Below the pieces are notes generated by a model, which had not been told where the DNA came from, did not search any database, and saw only the letters and a program-made list of their open reading frames with translations. Positions 8,430 to 18,547 of a stretch of 64,000 nt of DNA are shown here, in pieces. This DNA is from Pasteurella canis. GTDB taxonomy: Bacteria > Pseudomonadota > Gammaproteobacteria > Enterobacterales > Pasteurellaceae. The stretch spans positions 248,001 to 312,000 of the forward strand of contig NZ_UGTV01000015.1 in NCBI RefSeq assembly GCF_900454865.1, written 5' to 3'. How positions within the stretch are numbered: position 1 is the first letter of the stretch; each line of letters opens with the position of its first letter. A program made the translations under genes and the position numbers.

Positions 8430-11036
8430 TTATACCGTACTTTGAAAGATAACGTTATTAGCTTTTTGCATATAACTATTAATCTTATCAAAATTCATGT
8501 AGCGATAAGTATCGTCTTTGTCTTGTTGCAAATCAGCAGCGAAAGACAGATATTCCTCTAATGTTGGTAGTTTACCCAAGATAGCTGATACTGCTGCTAG
8601 TTCAGCTGAGGCGAGATAAACATTTGCTCCTTGGCCTAAACGGTTTGGAAAGTTACGGGTCGAAGTAGATACGACAGTCGCATTATTAGCAACACGTGCC
8701 TGGTTACCCATACATAACGAACAACCTGGTACTTCAATTCTTGCCCCGCTTTTGCCGTAAATACTGTAATATCCTTCTTCGCTGAGTAATGCTGCATCCA
8801 TTTTGGTAGGAGGGGCTATCCATAAGCGAGTAGGAATCATCTCTTTGAATTTTGATAATAATTTACCTGCAGCACGGAAGTGACCAATATTAGTCATACA
8901 TGAACCAATAAAGACTTCATCAATTTTATCACCTTGTACTTCAGATAATAAACGAGCATCATCAGGATCATTAGGTGCGCATAAAATTGGTTCTTTAATA
9001 TCTGCTAAATTGATTTCAATCACTGCTGCGTATTCTGCATCTTTATCTGCTTCTAGCAATTCTGGGTTAGCCAGCCACTGTTCCATTGCGTTGATACGGC
9101 GTTCTAAAGTACGTGCATCACCATAACCTTCAGAAATCATATATTTCAATAACACAATATTAGATTGTAAGTATTCAATAATAGGTTCTTTCGCAAGTTT
9201 AATGGTACAAGCTGCTGCTGAACGTTCAGCAGATGCATCAGAAAGCTCAAAAGCTTGCTCAACTTTTAGGTTTTCTAATCCTTCAATTTCTAAAATTTTG
9301 CCAGAAAAAATATTTTTCTTCCCTTTTTTCTCAACAGTAAGCAGCCCTTGTTTAATAGCATAGTAAGGAATAGCATGGACTAAGTCGCGTAAAGTGATGC
9401 CTGGTTGCATTTCGCCTTTAAAACGAACTAATACGGATTCAGGCATATCTAAAGGCATCACGCCAGTTGCCGCGGCAAAAGCAACTAAGCCAGAGCCAGC
9501 AGGAAAAGAAATACCAATAGGGAAGCGAGTATGTGAATCGCCTCCTGTACCCACTGTATCAGGTAAAAGCATACGGTTTAACCATGAGTGAATAACACCA
9601 TCTCCAGGACGTAATGAGACACCCCCTCGGTTCATGATAAAATCTGGTAACGTATGGTGTGTTACGACATCAACTGGTTTTGGATAAGCCGCAGTATGAC
9701 AGAAGGATTGCATCACAAGATCAGAAGAAAAACCTAAACATGCGAGATCTTTTAATTCATCACGTGTCATTGGCCCTGTCGTATCTTGTGAACCAACAGA
9801 TGTCATACGTGGTTCACAATATTGTCCAGGACGAATACCTTCTACACCACAAGCTCGACCAACCATTTTTTGTGCGAGTGTAAAGCCTTTATCACTCGTT
9901 AATGTACTTTGTGGTTTAGCGAAAACATCTGTTTCTGCTAAGCCGAGTTCACAACGTGCTTTATGTGTTAAGCCTCGCCCAATAATTAATGGAATACGAC
10001 CACCTGCACGAACTTCATCCAATAAAACATTAGTTTTTAAAGTAAACTCCGCTAATACCTCATCTGTATTATGTCGACAGATTTTTCCCTCATATGGATA
10101 AATATCAATAACATCGCCCATATTCAGCAAACTGACATCTACTTCGATTGGTAATGAACCTGCATCCTCCATAGTATTGAAAAATATAGGTGCAATTTTT
10201 CCACCAAGAACAACTCCCCCTGCTCGTTTATTTGGAATATATGGAATATCTTCTCCCATAAACCAGAGCACAGAGTTTGTTGCTGATTTACGTGAAGAGC
10301 CTGTTCCTACTACATCGCCAACGTAAGCTAATGGGAACCCTTTTTCTTTTAATTTTTCAAGTTGTTTAATCGGACCTACATTACCAGCATCATCTGGTTC
10401 AATTCCATCACGTGGATTTTTTAGCATGGCAAGCGCATGTAATGGGATATCTGGACGAGACCATGCGTCTTGTGCTGGTGAGAGATCATCAGTATTTGTT
10501 TCCCCTGTAACTTTAAATACGGTTACTGTAATTTTATCGCTTAATTTGGGACGGGATAAATACCATTCTGCATCAGCCCAAGATTGTAGAACTTGTTGGG
10601 CATAGTGATTTCCTTTTTTAGCTTTTTCGGCAACATCATGAAAATTATCGAACATGAGTAATGTAAATGACAATGCTTTCGCAGCAATAGGAGCAAGTTC
10701 TTCATCATCTAAGGCGTGTAATAAAGGTTCTATATTATAACCACCTTGCATTGTGCCAAGTAATTCGACAGCTTTTTTAGGACAAATCAATGGAGAAGTG
10801 CTCTCTCTTTTAGCAATAGCAGCAAGGAAGGATGCTTTTACATAAGCTGCCTCATCAACGCCAGCAGGAATACGAGTTTCAAATAAATTCAGTAAATAAT
10901 CGTCTTTATCTTTAGGGGGATTTTTTAATAATTCAATGAGTTGTGCTGTTTGTTCTGCATTTAAAGGTTTCGGCACAATGCCTAATGCCGCACGTTCATC
11001 AATATGTTGTTGATAGGATTGTAGAAAGTTAGACAT
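8430..11036 (-). CDS. acnB: Aconitate hydratase B (also 2-methylisocitrate dehydratase)
   Basis: The 868-residue cytosolic [4Fe-4S] enzyme interconverts citrate and isocitrate in the TCA cycle. The domain order is the AcnB type: an N-terminal HEAT-like domain (1-160), the swivel domain (about 165-375, with '[17 protein letters not shown]'), then the catalytic core. Cluster cysteines are seen in '[12 protein letters not shown]' and the pair '[10 protein letters not shown]'; '[17 protein letters not shown]' and '[10 protein letters not shown]' are further active-site blocks. The length is within a few residues of the E. coli enzyme (865). A separate promoter is likely in the 220-bp divergent gap with ybaB, which also holds a Hin uptake signal (11089-11097). 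Confidence 0.97.
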   Translation of the reverse strand: MSNFLQSYQQHIDERAALGIVPKPLNAEQTAQLIELLKNPPKDKDDYLLNLFETRIPAGVDEAAYVKASFLAAIAKRESTSPLICPKKAVELLGTMQGGYNIEPLLHALDDEELAPIAAKALSFTLLMFDNFHDVAEKAKKGNHYAQQVLQSWADAEWYLSRPKLSDKITVTVFKVTGETNTDDLSPAQDAWSRPDIPLHALAMLKNPRDGIEPDDAGNVGPIKQLEKLKEKGFPLAYVGDVVGTGSSRKSATNSVLWFMGEDIPYIPNKRAGGVVLGGKIAPIFFNTMEDAGSLPIEVDVSLLNMGDVIDIYPYEGKICRHNTDEVLAEFTLKTNVLLDEVRAGGRIPLIIGRGLTHKARCELGLAETDVFAKPQSTLTSDKGFTLAQKMVGRACGVEGIRPGQYCEPRMTSVGSQDTTGPMTRDELKDLACLGFSSDLVMQSFCHTAAYPKPVDVVTHHTLPDFIMNRGGVSLRPGDGVIHSWLNRMLLPDTVGTGGDSHTRFPIGISFPAGSGLVAFAAATGVMPLDMPESVLVRFKGEMQPGITLRDLVHAIPYYAIKQGLLTVEKKGKKNIFSGKILEIEGLENLKVEQAFELSDASAERSAAACTIKLAKEPIIEYLQSNIVLLKYMISEGYGDARTLERRINAMEQWLANPELLEADKDAEYAAVIEINLADIKEPILCAPNDPDDARLLSEVQGDKIDEVFIGSCMTNIGHFRAAGKLLSKFKEMIPTRLWIAPPTKMDAALLSEEGYYSIYGKSGARIEVPGCSLCMGNQARVANNATVVSTSTRNFPNRLGQGANVYLASAELAAVSAILGKLPTLEEYLSFAADLQQDKDDTYRYMNFDKINSYMQKANNVIFQSTV

Positions 11037-11259
11037 AGGTTACCTCGTTGGGTTTATTTTATCTGTTAAGGGAAGCCGCATTAGGGTAAAGTGCGGTAGG
11101 GTTTCGTTACGAAATTGTTAAAACATAATAATACGGAAAAAAGTCACTCTCAATAGGAAAAAGTTGAATTTTCAGCCTAGATCACGTTTATTTATTTTCA
11201 ACGTAGTAATTTTTAGTTAAAATGCCAACCACTTTTTTAATTAACAAATGGAAAAAATT

Positions 11260-11589
11260 ATGTTTGGAAAAGGCGGTTTAGGTAACTTAATGAAACAAGC
11301 CCAACAAATGCAAGATCGTATGCAAAAAATGCAAGAAGAGATTGCTCAGCTGGAAGTAACTGGCGAATCTGGTGCAGGTCTAGTTAAGATCACGATTAAT
11401 GGTGCACATAATTGTCGTCGTGTGGAAATTGATCCTTCTTTAATGGAAGACGATAAAGAAATGTTAGAGGATTTGATTGCAGCAGCCTTTAACGATGCAG
11501 TTCGTCGTGCGGAAGAGTTACAAAAAGAAAAAATGGCATCGGTGACAGCAGGAATGCAATTGCCTCCTGGCTTTAAAATGCCATTTTAA
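11260..11589 (+). CDS. ybaB: YbaB/EbfC-family nucleoid-associated protein
   Basis: A small, 109-residue DNA-binding protein that bends DNA and forms a homodimer with 'tweezer' arms. It is almost entirely helical at the N-terminus ('[30 protein letters not shown]'), then has the central '[20 protein letters not shown]' sheet and a C-terminal helix ('[19 protein letters not shown]'). The frame could start at 11248 (MEKI), but the ATG at 11260 gives the family's standard [13 protein letters not shown] start and uses the GGA just upstream. Genetic linkage with recR, as here, is conserved across proteobacteria and suggests a link to recombination or repair. Confidence 0.95.
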   Translation: MFGKGGLGNLMKQAQQMQDRMQKMQEEIAQLEVTGESGAGLVKITINGAHNCRRVEIDPSLMEDDKEMLEDLIAAAFNDAVRRAEELQKEKMASVTAGMQLPPGFKMPF

Positions 11590-12035
11590 TTTGTTATTTT
11601 TTGTTCTTGTAGAAAAGACAGTAAAACATATTTTGAGTCAATTGCTGATTTTGCCTTACAGAAGTTTTTTATATTAAAAGTACTTTCATTAGGTAATCAT
11701 TAGAAACAACAAAATATATTGAGTCTTAATCAACTATAAGAATGTCTGTTAAGCTTGACCGCACTTTTGAAAGTGCGGTCTGTTTTTTATCACTATTTTA
11801 ACAATATTATTATTGATAATTTAAATTTTTCATTATTCTTACAGTGGTCTGTTTTTCAAGACAATTGTTTATAAATATAACATAAATGAGCAAGGTCAGT
11901 TTTTTATAAACAGCTCTTTATATAATAACGATTTGCTTAATTACAGAGGATGTTTTACTTATTTTATTTGATGAGCAAAGAAAAATAGTTTCCTCTAAGA
12001 TGAACTCTTCTAAATCTTAATTAAGAGAAAAAACA
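11590..12035. other. Gene-free gap between ybaB and recR
   Basis: About 445 AT-rich bases. The only clear element is the uptake-signal terminator at 11757-11780. The 250 bases after it are very AT-rich with no frame of note and probably contain the recR promoter; I see no riboswitch or tRNA. Confidence 0.5.
11757..11790 (+). terminator. Terminator made of two inverted uptake signals
   Basis: GACCGCACTT (11757-11766) and AAGTGCGGTC (11771-11780) form a perfect 10-bp stem with a TTGA loop, followed by TGTTTTTTAT. Each arm contains a full Hin uptake signal. It is 168 bases after ybaB and is its probable terminator. Confidence 0.85.
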
Positions 12036-12638
12036 ATGCAAACAAGCCCATTACTCGAGCATCTTATTGAAAGTTTACGCTGTCTTCCTGGTATTGGACC
12101 AAAATCTGCTCAGCGTATGGCCTATCATCTTTTACAGCGTAATCGTAATGGTGGTATAGATTTAGCACGAGCATTAACAGAAGCAATGTCTAAAATTGGT
12201 CATTGTTCTCATTGTCGTACTTTTACTGAGGAAGACATTTGTACTATTTGTAATAACCCCCGTCGTCAACATTCAGGGTTACTTTGTGTAGTTGAGCAAC
12301 CCTCTGATATCCAAGCAATTGAGCAAACAGGACAATTTTCAGGGCGTTATTTTGTGTTAATGGGGCATTTATCTCCTCTTGATGGTATCGGTCCTAAAGA
12401 AATCGGGTTGCATATATTGCAAAAGCGTTTGCAAGAGGAAAGTTTTCATGAGGTCATTTTAGCCACTAATCCAACTGTTGAGGGAGATGCTACTGCTAAT
12501 TACATCGCAGATCTGTGTGTACAACAAAATATTAAAGTCACGCGTATTGCACATGGTATTCCTGTTGGTGGTGAATTAGAGATGGTCGATGGAACTACTT
12601 TAACCCATTCTTTTTTAGGGCGTCGTCAACTTGGGTAA
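12036..12638 (+). CDS. recR: Recombination protein RecR
   Basis: The 200-residue ring-forming protein acts with RecF and RecO to load RecA at single-strand gaps. Order of domains: helix-hairpin-helix '[20 protein letters not shown]' (residues 14-33), a four-cysteine zinc finger ('HCSHCRTF...DICTICNN', about 57-75), and a Toprim domain with '[17 protein letters not shown]' and '[15 protein letters not shown]'. The length equals the family norm. The stop is 9 bases before topB, so the two are probably co-transcribed. Confidence 0.97.
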   Translation: MQTSPLLEHLIESLRCLPGIGPKSAQRMAYHLLQRNRNGGIDLARALTEAMSKIGHCSHCRTFTEEDICTICNNPRRQHSGLLCVVEQPSDIQAIEQTGQFSGRYFVLMGHLSPLDGIGPKEIGLHILQKRLQEESFHEVILATNPTVEGDATANYIADLCVQQNIKVTRIAHGIPVGGELEMVDGTTLTHSFLGRRQLG

Positions 12639-12647
12639 GAGCAGATA

Positions 12648-14618
12648 ATGAGACTTTTCATCGCAGAAAAACCAAGCCTTGCAAGAGCTATTGCTGATGT
12701 GCTGCCCACACCGCATCAGCGTAATGAAGGATTCATTAAATGCGGGAATGAAGATTATGTCACCTGGTGTGTGGGACACTTATTAGAGCAAGCGGAACCC
12801 GATGCCTACGATCCTCGCTTTAAACAATGGCGCTTAGAGCATTTGCCTATTATCCCTGAAAAATGGCGACTTATTCCACGTAAAGCAGTATATAAACAAC
12901 TCAAAATCGTAGAAAAACTTATTCGTCAGGCAGATCTATTAATTAATGCGGGTGACCCTGATCGCGAGGGACAGTTACTAGTAGATGAAGTCTTTAGTTA
13001 TGCACAATTAAGTGCGGATAAATTGAATCAAATTCAACGCTGCTTAATTAGTGATTTGAATCCAAGTGCGGTAGGAAAAGCCATCAATAAATTGCAATCA
13101 AATCGCAATTTTATCCCTCTTGCGACTTCCGCATTAGCTCGTGCTCGAGCAGATTGGCTATATGGTATTAATATGACTAGGGCTTATACGATCCGTGGTC
13201 GACAAGCAGGTTATAATGGTGTGCTTTCTGTAGGGCGTGTACAAACACCTGTGTTGGGGTTGATTGTGCGGCGTGATCTGGAAATTGAAAATTTTCAACC
13301 TAAAGATTTTTATGAAGTGTTAGCGCACATTCAGCCTGAAACACCTGAAAAAGTGACTGCACTTTCTAAGCAAGAACAAGAAAATATTCCTATATTTAAA
13401 GCCTTATGGCAACCAAGCAAAGCCTGTGAAGATTATCAAGATGAAGATGGGCGAGTGTTGTCATTAGGATTGGCAGAAAATGTAGTGAAACGCATTACTG
13501 AGCAGCCAGCTGAAGTGGTGGAATATGTGGATAAGTGTGAAAAAGAAACAGCGCCTCTCCCTTATTCTTTGTCTGCTTTGCAAATTGATGCAGCTAAGCG
13601 TTATGGCTTGTCTGCTCAAGAAGTACTCGATATTTGCCAACGCTTATATGAAACACATCGTTTAATTACTTACCCTCGTTCAGATTGTCGCTATTTACCT
13701 GAGGAACATTTTGCTGAACGCTTGAACGTATTAAAAGCTATTTCAACGCATGTTAATGGATATCAATTATTACCAGATATTGTTCAACCTGAACAAAAAA
13801 ATCGTTGTTGGAATGATAAAAAAGTGGAGGCTCATCATGCGATTATTCCAACAGCAAAAAATAAATCGGTAACCTTAACACAGCAAGAGTGGCAAATTTA
13901 TCATTTAATTGCACGTCAATATTTAATGCAATTTTGTCCAGATGCGGAATATCGTAAAAGCAAAATTACGCTTAATATTGCAGGTGGAATATTTATTGCT
14001 CAAGCCCGAAATTTACAAGTTGCAGGCTGGAAACAACTTTGGGGAAAAGAAGATCAGGATGAGCAACAAGAGCCTTTATTGCCAATAGTTAAAAAAGGAC
14101 AGATTCTGTTTTGTAAACAAGGTGAAATTGTATGTAAAAAAACACAACCACCAAAACCTTTTACTGATGCAACATTATTGTCTGCTATGACTGGTATTGC
14201 GCGTTTTGTTCAAGATAAAGAATTGAAAAAAATTTTACGTGAAACAGATGGACTCGGTACAGAAGCAACACGAGCTGGTATTATTGAGCTGTTATTTAAG
14301 CGAGGTTTTTTATATAAAAAAGGGCGTAATATTCATAGCACAGAAACAGGTCGGATTTTGATTGCGGCTTTACCTGAAATTGCAACACAGCCTGATATGA
14401 CTGCACACTGGGAATCTCAGTTAACAAGTATTAGCCAAAAAGAAATGAGCTATCAGCAATTTATGTCAGTATTAATCCGTTCTTTGCCTGAATTAATACA
14501 ACATGTTAATTTTGATGCGTTACGTCAATTAAGCCAAATTACTCAAAAGACTTATCAAAATATTCCTAAAAAGCAAAAAAATTCGGTTAAAAAAGAGAAA
14601 AAAGAAGTCGTTGAGTGA
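12648..14618 (+). CDS. topB: DNA topoisomerase III
   Basis: A 656-residue type IA topoisomerase that decatenates DNA and resolves recombination intermediates. It begins with the Toprim domain ('[20 protein letters not shown]', acidic block '[16 protein letters not shown]'). The active-site tyrosine lies in '[14 protein letters not shown]', and '[20 protein letters not shown]' marks domain III. The C-terminus is a short basic tail ([13 protein letters not shown]) with no zinc fingers, normal for TopB. A Hin uptake signal lies within the gene (13064-13072). It is part of the conserved run ybaB-recR-topB-secG. Confidence 0.96.
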   Translation: MRLFIAEKPSLARAIADVLPTPHQRNEGFIKCGNEDYVTWCVGHLLEQAEPDAYDPRFKQWRLEHLPIIPEKWRLIPRKAVYKQLKIVEKLIRQADLLINAGDPDREGQLLVDEVFSYAQLSADKLNQIQRCLISDLNPSAVGKAINKLQSNRNFIPLATSALARARADWLYGINMTRAYTIRGRQAGYNGVLSVGRVQTPVLGLIVRRDLEIENFQPKDFYEVLAHIQPETPEKVTALSKQEQENIPIFKALWQPSKACEDYQDEDGRVLSLGLAENVVKRITEQPAEVVEYVDKCEKETAPLPYSLSALQIDAAKRYGLSAQEVLDICQRLYETHRLITYPRSDCRYLPEEHFAERLNVLKAISTHVNGYQLLPDIVQPEQKNRCWNDKKVEAHHAIIPTAKNKSVTLTQQEWQIYHLIARQYLMQFCPDAEYRKSKITLNIAGGIFIAQARNLQVAGWKQLWGKEDQDEQQEPLLPIVKKGQILFCKQGEIVCKKTQPPKPFTDATLLSAMTGIARFVQDKELKKILRETDGLGTEATRAGIIELLFKRGFLYKKGRNIHSTETGRILIAALPEIATQPDMTAHWESQLTSISQKEMSYQQFMSVLIRSLPELIQHVNFDALRQLSQITQKTYQNIPKKQKNSVKKEKKEVVE

Positions 14619-14730
14619 AATACCATCAAATAATATCTATTTTTATGAAAAAACTTGCAAAATTCATAGATGTCCGTTAATATCCGCACGTTATTTTCAA
14701 TGCTAATTTGCGAATGTAGAGAAGAGTATA

Positions 14731-15075
14731 ATGTATCAAGCACTATTAATTAGTTATGGATTAATTTCACTTGCTGTGATTGTTCTGATTTTACTTCAAC
14801 AAGGTAAAGGCGCAGATGCAGGTGCATCTTTTGGTGGTGGCGCTTCTGGTACAATCTTTGGTTCAGCTGGCTCAGGCAATTTTCTCTCTAAAATGACAGC
14901 AATTTTAGCAACTGTATTCTTTGTTATTAGTATTATGATTGGTAATATCAATTCACATCGTCATAATGTAACACAAGGTAAATTTGATGATTTATCTTCA
15001 ACTGCAGAACAAATTCAGCAGCAAAAATTAGAGATACCAGCAGTTGAAAATAAGAATAGTGATATCCCTCAATAA
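14731..15075 (+). CDS. secG: Preprotein translocase subunit SecG
   Basis: A 114-residue inner-membrane subunit of SecYEG. Two transmembrane helices are visible (residues 3-23 and 52-72), joined by the glycine-rich cytoplasmic loop 'GKGADAGASFGGGASGTIFGSAG' typical of SecG, with a polar C-terminal tail. It helps SecA insertion and protein export. The tRNA-Leu(GAG) gene begins 17 bases after its stop, the same arrangement as secG-leuU in E. coli. Confidence 0.95.
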   Translation: MYQALLISYGLISLAVIVLILLQQGKGADAGASFGGGASGTIFGSAGSGNFLSKMTAILATVFFVISIMIGNINSHRHNVTQGKFDDLSSTAEQIQQQKLEIPAVENKNSDIPQ

Positions 15076-15092
15076 GTTAGAAATTTAAATCT

Positions 15093-15178
15093 GCTCTGGT
15101 GGTGGAATTGGTAGACACGCTATCTTGAGGGGGTAGTGTCCATAGGACGTGCGAGTTCAAGTCTCGCCCAGAGCACCA
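15093..15178 (+). tRNA. leuU: tRNA-Leu (anticodon GAG)
   Basis: An 86-nt class II tRNA: acceptor GCTCTGG (15093-15099) pairs with CCAGAGC (15168-15174), then discriminator A and an encoded CCA. The anticodon loop CTTGAGG gives GAG (Leu, CUC/CUU). A long variable arm is present, and the T arm has GAGTTCAAGTCTC. It probably shares the secG transcript. Confidence 0.95.
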
Positions 15179-15224
15179 CTTGATGTTTCGTAGCTAAACA
15201 TAACTAAACAAAAATCTTAGAAAA

Positions 15225-15257
15225 AGCCTGTAAAATCAACGTTTACGGGCTTTTTTG
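15225..15257 (+). terminator. Terminator after secG-tRNA-Leu
   Basis: AGCCTGTAAA (15225-15234) pairs with TTTACGGGCT (15242-15251), one G-T wobble, 7-base loop, followed by TTTTTG. It lies 46 bases beyond the tRNA. Confidence 0.85.
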
Positions 15258-15633
15258 TTATTACACATTCTATCTCCAAATAGATTTTAGCAACCAAGAG
15301 AGTAACCATATAGTAATTACCATTTTGCTAGGGAATTAAAAATAATTAAACGTTTATTAAATGTGGGTGTAGAGAAATGAAGAAGTCAATGAGAGAGAAT
15401 ATTGTTTAGTAGATGAGAATATTTTTTACTGATGTTACTAGAGGAGACTAAAAGTTAGCATTTAAATTATTCTAATTTTTATTAGTAAGCTATATTACTA
15501 ATTTGCTGATTATATAAACTTATCTAGTCTAAATGCATAGATTTTTATCAATATGAGTTGAGTAATAAACGAGTTTATGACATAGGGAAAATTTGATAAA
15601 ATGACATAAATTGAATAAAGAGTGGATACAAAT
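15258..15633. other. Gene-free gap upstream of the ECF sigma gene
   Basis: About 375 AT-rich bases with no convincing reading frame. It must contain the sigma-factor promoter. One partial match to the ECF element found upstream of the hvf operon is present: GTAAG at 15485-15489, 16 bases, then CTGA at 15506-15509. The second half is degenerate and overlaps a TATAAA-like sequence, so it is not claimed as a promoter. No integrase or direct repeat of the tRNA end is seen. Confidence 0.4.
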
Positions 15634-16185
15634 ATGCAAAATATTTCATCGGAAGAGCTTGAAAAAATCCGTGGACAAATGTTGAAGTTTGCAGAGTTGC
15701 AGATAAAAGATCCCATTTTAGCTGAAGATCTTGTACAAGAGACATTCGTGAGTGCATTGAAAAATATCGAGAGTTTTAAGCGTCAATCTGCGTTAAAAAC
15801 ATGGATTTTTGCTATTTTAAAAAATAAAATTATTGATTATTTACGTGTGAATAACCGCTTTGTTGTAGAAAGTGATTTGGTCAATGATGAAGACGAAAAT
15901 AGTTTTTTTGAAAGTGGTCGTTGGAAAAAAGAATATTCCCCATCACGCTTACAGGATGATGAAAATACAGTTTATTCAGAACAATTTTGGGTATTATTTG
16001 AAATTTGTTTAACTCGTTTACCTGCTGTACAAGCTAAAGTATTTATGATGCGCGAATATTTAGAATGTACAACAGATGATATTTGTTCATCAGAGCAAAT
16101 CACAGTATCGAATTTACATGTTTTGCTCTATCGAGCTCGTTTGCAATTACAACATTGTTTGACAACAAAAATGGGGGAGAGATAA
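15634..16185 (+). CDS. ECF-type RNA polymerase sigma factor
   Basis: A 183-residue sigma-70 family protein of the extracytoplasmic-function group. Region 2 covers about residues 15-75 ('EDLVQETFVSALKNIESFKR' and 'TWIFAILKNKIIDYLR', the core- and -10-binding parts). Region 4 covers about 115-170 ('LPAVQAKVFMMREYLECTTDDIC' and the helix 'TVSNLHVLLYRARLQLQHCL', the -35 reader). Regions 1 and 3 are missing, as expected. A GTG at 15622 is in frame, but the ATG at 15634 has a GTGGA ribosome site at better spacing. The stop abuts the start of the zinc anti-sigma gene. The convergent hvf operon carries two strong ECF-like promoters and is the best candidate regulon. Confidence 0.9.
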   Translation: MQNISSEELEKIRGQMLKFAELQIKDPILAEDLVQETFVSALKNIESFKRQSALKTWIFAILKNKIIDYLRVNNRFVVESDLVNDEDENSFFESGRWKKEYSPSRLQDDENTVYSEQFWVLFEICLTRLPAVQAKVFMMREYLECTTDDICSSEQITVSNLHVLLYRARLQLQHCLTTKMGER

Positions 16186-16380
16186 ATGAAATATTGTTTT
16201 AAAGTCACTAAATTAATTTCAGAATCTCATGAAAGACCACTCTCATTTGCAGAAAGCGTCGGAGTACGTCTACATCGTTTAATGTGTCCACGATGTGATA
16301 ATTTTGGTAAGAACTGTGAAAGTTTAAGCAAAATGATGAAAGATTTTGCTACAAAACCAGATAACGTAAAGAATAAATAA
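16186..16380 (+). CDS. Small zinc-binding anti-sigma factor (ZAS type)
   Basis: A 64-residue protein whose ATG directly follows the sigma-factor stop, so translation is almost certainly coupled. It has the zinc anti-sigma signature H-x3-C-x2-C ('HRLMCPRC', residues 28-35), with a further His in 'SESHERP' (about 15) and another Cys at about 43 (KNCES). There is no transmembrane segment, so it would be a cytoplasmic switch. In this family thiol oxidation or metal exchange releases the sigma factor. That this one senses copper or oxidants is inferred from the neighbouring hvf genes. Confidence 0.8.
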   Translation: MKYCFKVTKLISESHERPLSFAESVGVRLHRLMCPRCDNFGKNCESLSKMMKDFATKPDNVKNK

Positions 16381-16397
16381 TCCATATTCAAAATAAA

Positions 16398-16434
16398 AAG
16401 TGCGGTAAAAATTTTAGAAACTTTTACCGCACTT
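16398..16434 (-). terminator. Terminator of the hvf operon, built from paired uptake signals
   Basis: AAGTGCGGTAAAA (16398-16410) pairs with TTTTACCGCACTT (16422-16434), 13 bp with an 11-base loop. On the minus strand it is followed by TTTATTTT, so it terminates hvfC transcription; it may also stop the convergent sigma/anti-sigma transcript. Both arms are full Hin uptake signals. Confidence 0.85.
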
Positions 16435-16470
16435 GAATTCAAATCCTTTTAAAATCAGCCTTAGCTGAAT

Positions 16471-17187
16471 TTACCCTTCCATTGGATAAATTACTTCTGC
16501 ATTTACCCATTTAATCCAAGCTTGTTCTAATAAAGGTTTCAATGACTCACTATTATCAATAATTGTATTTAATTCATTTAATAGCTTTTTTAAGGATGTA
16601 GGTTGTTCTGAAAGGTAAGTAAGCAACCAGAAATCAAGCTCTGATAGCAGTTGTTGATTTACTATGAAATTACTATCTCGCCATACTAATAGTTGGCTAG
16701 GTTTTTTCTCAAAACTGATAAAATCACTAGATAAAAAATCTACATCATAGTTTTTCAGAAAGGCTACTTTTGATAATCCCATTTCAGTATTTGTATCCCA
16801 TACAAAAGTCTCTGGCACAGTAGCAGTTGAAACTTCAGCAATAAGTTGCGTGTTTTCAAAATCCATTAAGGAAAGAATATTCTTATCAAATACTTGCCTT
16901 TCTTGACAAAACGTAAGAAATTCACTTGCGATATCCTGAAAATAAGGAGAATGTGCCTTACCTTCCCTAATAAAGGTTTCTTTTATTTCTTGCCAAGTTT
17001 CTTTTGAAATATAGCGAGGGGCTTCGACAAAACAACGGTCAATAAAACTAAATGTATTGTTACGTACTAAACGTGCATAAATAGCTAAACGATTTGGTGC
17101 ATAATTATTAAGGGGGGCTGCATTACCTAAACGAACAGCTTGCGCCAAAGCATTTTGGGTTTCGATAAGCGTTGATTTAGGCTGCAT
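16471..17187 (-). CDS. hvfC: HvfC/BufC-type DUF2063 protein, partner of the DUF692 enzyme
   Basis: A 238-residue protein with the DUF2063 N-terminal helical domain ('[17 protein letters not shown]', '[21 protein letters not shown]') and a winged-helix-like C-terminal half. In characterised clusters such proteins form a complex with the DUF692 enzyme and bring it the precursor peptide. The frame is open to 17286, but the ATG at 17187 has an AGGA site 8 bases upstream and gives the family's start. It overlaps hvfB by 11 bases, which suggests coupled translation. The protein is cytoplasmic, with no signal peptide. Its annotation as 'putative DNA-binding' in databases is probably misleading in this setting. 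Confidence 0.85.
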   Translation of the reverse strand: MQPKSTLIETQNALAQAVRLGNAAPLNNYAPNRLAIYARLVRNNTFSFIDRCFVEAPRYISKETWQEIKETFIREGKAHSPYFQDIASEFLTFCQERQVFDKNILSLMDFENTQLIAEVSTATVPETFVWDTNTEMGLSKVAFLKNYDVDFLSSDFISFEKKPSQLLVWRDSNFIVNQQLLSELDFWLLTYLSEQPTSLKKLLNELNTIIDNSESLKPLLEQAWIKWVNAEVIYPMEG

Positions 17188-18097
17188 AACGATTTTCCTG
17201 CATTGGTTTAGAATATTTTTGCTGTAATTTAGCAATATGTTCGACTTCTGCATATAATTCAGCAAATGGTGGAAAATTAAAATCACGCTCTAATAATGTT
17301 GGTGGAATTTGAGGTAAGCGCTGATAAGTGTATTCAAGTAAATCCCAGACACTTCCTTTAACTGCTTCACCGTGCGTATCTACTAATAGCTCAGGTAAAT
17401 GACGATATTCACCTTTTACTTTATTAAATGATTCCTCTGTTTTTTGGATTGGTTTAGCAGCAGCATGTTCTTCATCGTGACCTGCAATGTGAATATAATT
17501 TACACGATGGACATCAACTTTATCTAGAAAAACATAAGGGTCAAGTAAACCATGATTGACACCATTGACATAAATATTATTCACATCCAAGTGAATTCCA
17601 CAGTCTGCCTCTTGAGCAATTGCATTTAAGAATTCAACTTCATTCATTGTACTAGTTGGTGAATGTAAGTAATAAGATGTATTTTCAAGTGAAATACGTA
17701 ACCCTAAAAAATCTTGTACATCTTGAATACGTTTTGCAACGTGTTTAACGGCTTCATCTGTGAATGGCATTGGTAATAAATCATAAAGATGACCTTCGCA
17801 TTCGCAATAACTCAGATGTTCAGAAAAAAAGACTGAATTATATTGAGTCATTAATGTTTTGATGCCTTTTAATAATTGTTTATCTAAAGGAGCTTGACCA
17901 CCTAGAGAAAGTGATAGACCATGTACAGCTAACGGAAAACGTTCAGCGGCTTGATCAAATTTATATCGTGCAGCGCCTCCCATTTTTATCCAGTTCTCGG
18001 GAGCCACTTCCATAAATTGGATGACATTTTCTGTTGGAAGTGATAAAAAATCATCGGCTAAATCACGACGATAGCCTAATCCAGCACCTTTTAACAT
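17177..18097 (-). CDS. hvfB: HvfB/BufB-type DUF692 multinuclear iron oxidative enzyme (RiPP maturase)
   Basis: A 306-residue TIM-barrel protein of the DUF692 (MNIO) family. Conserved metal-site blocks are all present: His59 ('AVHG'), His94 in 'SEHLSY', Glu138/Asn139 in 'LENTSYY', Asp171/Asn173 in 'LDVNNIYVN', His203/His207 in 'HIAGH', and Asp240/His242 in 'DTHG'. Enzymes of this family use several iron ions and oxygen to rearrange cysteines in precursor peptides. The H. influenzae HvfB converts EGKCG cysteines of HvfA into oxazolone/thioamide pairs that bind copper. The frame extends to 18142, but the ATG at 18097 has a GGAG site at good spacing. hvfA lies immediately upstream. Confidence 0.9.
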   Translation of the reverse strand: MLKGAGLGYRRDLADDFLSLPTENVIQFMEVAPENWIKMGGAARYKFDQAAERFPLAVHGLSLSLGGQAPLDKQLLKGIKTLMTQYNSVFFSEHLSYCECEGHLYDLLPMPFTDEAVKHVAKRIQDVQDFLGLRISLENTSYYLHSPTSTMNEVEFLNAIAQEADCGIHLDVNNIYVNGVNHGLLDPYVFLDKVDVHRVNYIHIAGHDEEHAAAKPIQKTEESFNKVKGEYRHLPELLVDTHGEAVKGSVWDLLEYTYQRLPQIPPTLLERDFNFPPFAELYAEVEHIAKLQQKYSKPMQENRYAA

Positions 18098-18160
18098 TGT
18101 ATTAACTCCATGAATATTTATATAGAGCTGGTGTAAAAACATTACACCAGCAAAATAGTA

Positions 18161-18502
18161 TTATTTAGAACCGCATTTACCTTCGCCACACTTCCCTTCG
18201 CCCGCTTTTGCTTTTTTGTGATCATGAGCGCCACATTTGCCTTCACCACATTTCCCTTCGCCAGCTTTTGCTTTTTTATGGTCATGAGCACCACATTTCC
18301 CTTCGCCAGCTTTTGCTTTTTTATGGTCATGAGCACCACATTTGCCTTCACCACATTTGCCTTCGCCTACTTTAGTTTTCATGCATTTGCCTTCTACGCA
18401 TTGTTCAGCATTATCTGCCATTTTTGTTTCAGCATTTACTGGTGCAGATACGGCCATTGTTAATGCGCTTGCTAATGCAGCTAAAGTTGCTAATTTTTTC
18501 AT
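18161..18502 (-). CDS. hvfA: HvfA precursor peptide with repeated EGKCG motifs (copper-binding RiPP)
   Basis: A 113-residue exported peptide. A Sec signal peptide covers residues 1-24 (cut after 'APVNA'). The mature part is a string of EGKC motifs at residues 37, 47, 52, 67, 82, 87, 102 and 107 (one EGKCM, seven EGKCG), separated by three copies of the His/Lys spacer AHDHKKAKAG. It has nine cysteines, all in the mature region. In H. influenzae the same motifs are converted by HvfB/HvfC to copper-binding oxazolone/thioamide groups. The role here, copper sequestration or acquisition in the periplasm or outside, is inferred from that. An AGGAG site precedes the ATG. Coding repeats are nearly identical at DNA level. 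Confidence 0.9.
   Translation of the reverse strand: MKKLATLAALASALTMAVSAPVNAETKMADNAEQCVEGKCMKTKVGEGKCGEGKCGAHDHKKAKAGEGKCGAHDHKKAKAGEGKCGEGKCGAHDHKKAKAGEGKCGEGKCGSK
18170..18367 (-). repeat. Tandem coding repeats in hvfA
   Basis: The DNA for residues 46-111 consists of near-identical 15-base (GEGKC) and 45-base (AHDHKKAKAGEGKCG) units. The third base also hardly varies, so these are recent duplications. Unequal exchange or slippage would change the number of EGKCG motifs in frame, because unit lengths are multiples of three. Confidence 0.85.
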
Positions 18503-18547
18503 GCTTAATCTCCTATTAATTAATATGTGATATGTTGAACTAAATGA

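Noticed and set aside
15179..15633. Possible genomic-island insertion at the 3' end of tRNA-Leu
   Set aside because: No integrase, no direct repeat of the tRNA end and no change of base composition were seen; the tRNA is followed by a normal terminator.
18142..18354. Out-of-frame repetitive frames overlapping hvfA on both strands
   Set aside because: They are shadows of the hvfA coding repeats; only the frame with signal peptide, AGGAG site and EGKCG motifs makes sense.
18170..18367. Regularly spaced repeats resembling a CRISPR array
   Set aside because: Spacers are as repetitive as the repeats, the units are multiples of three and they encode HvfA; no cas genes nearby.
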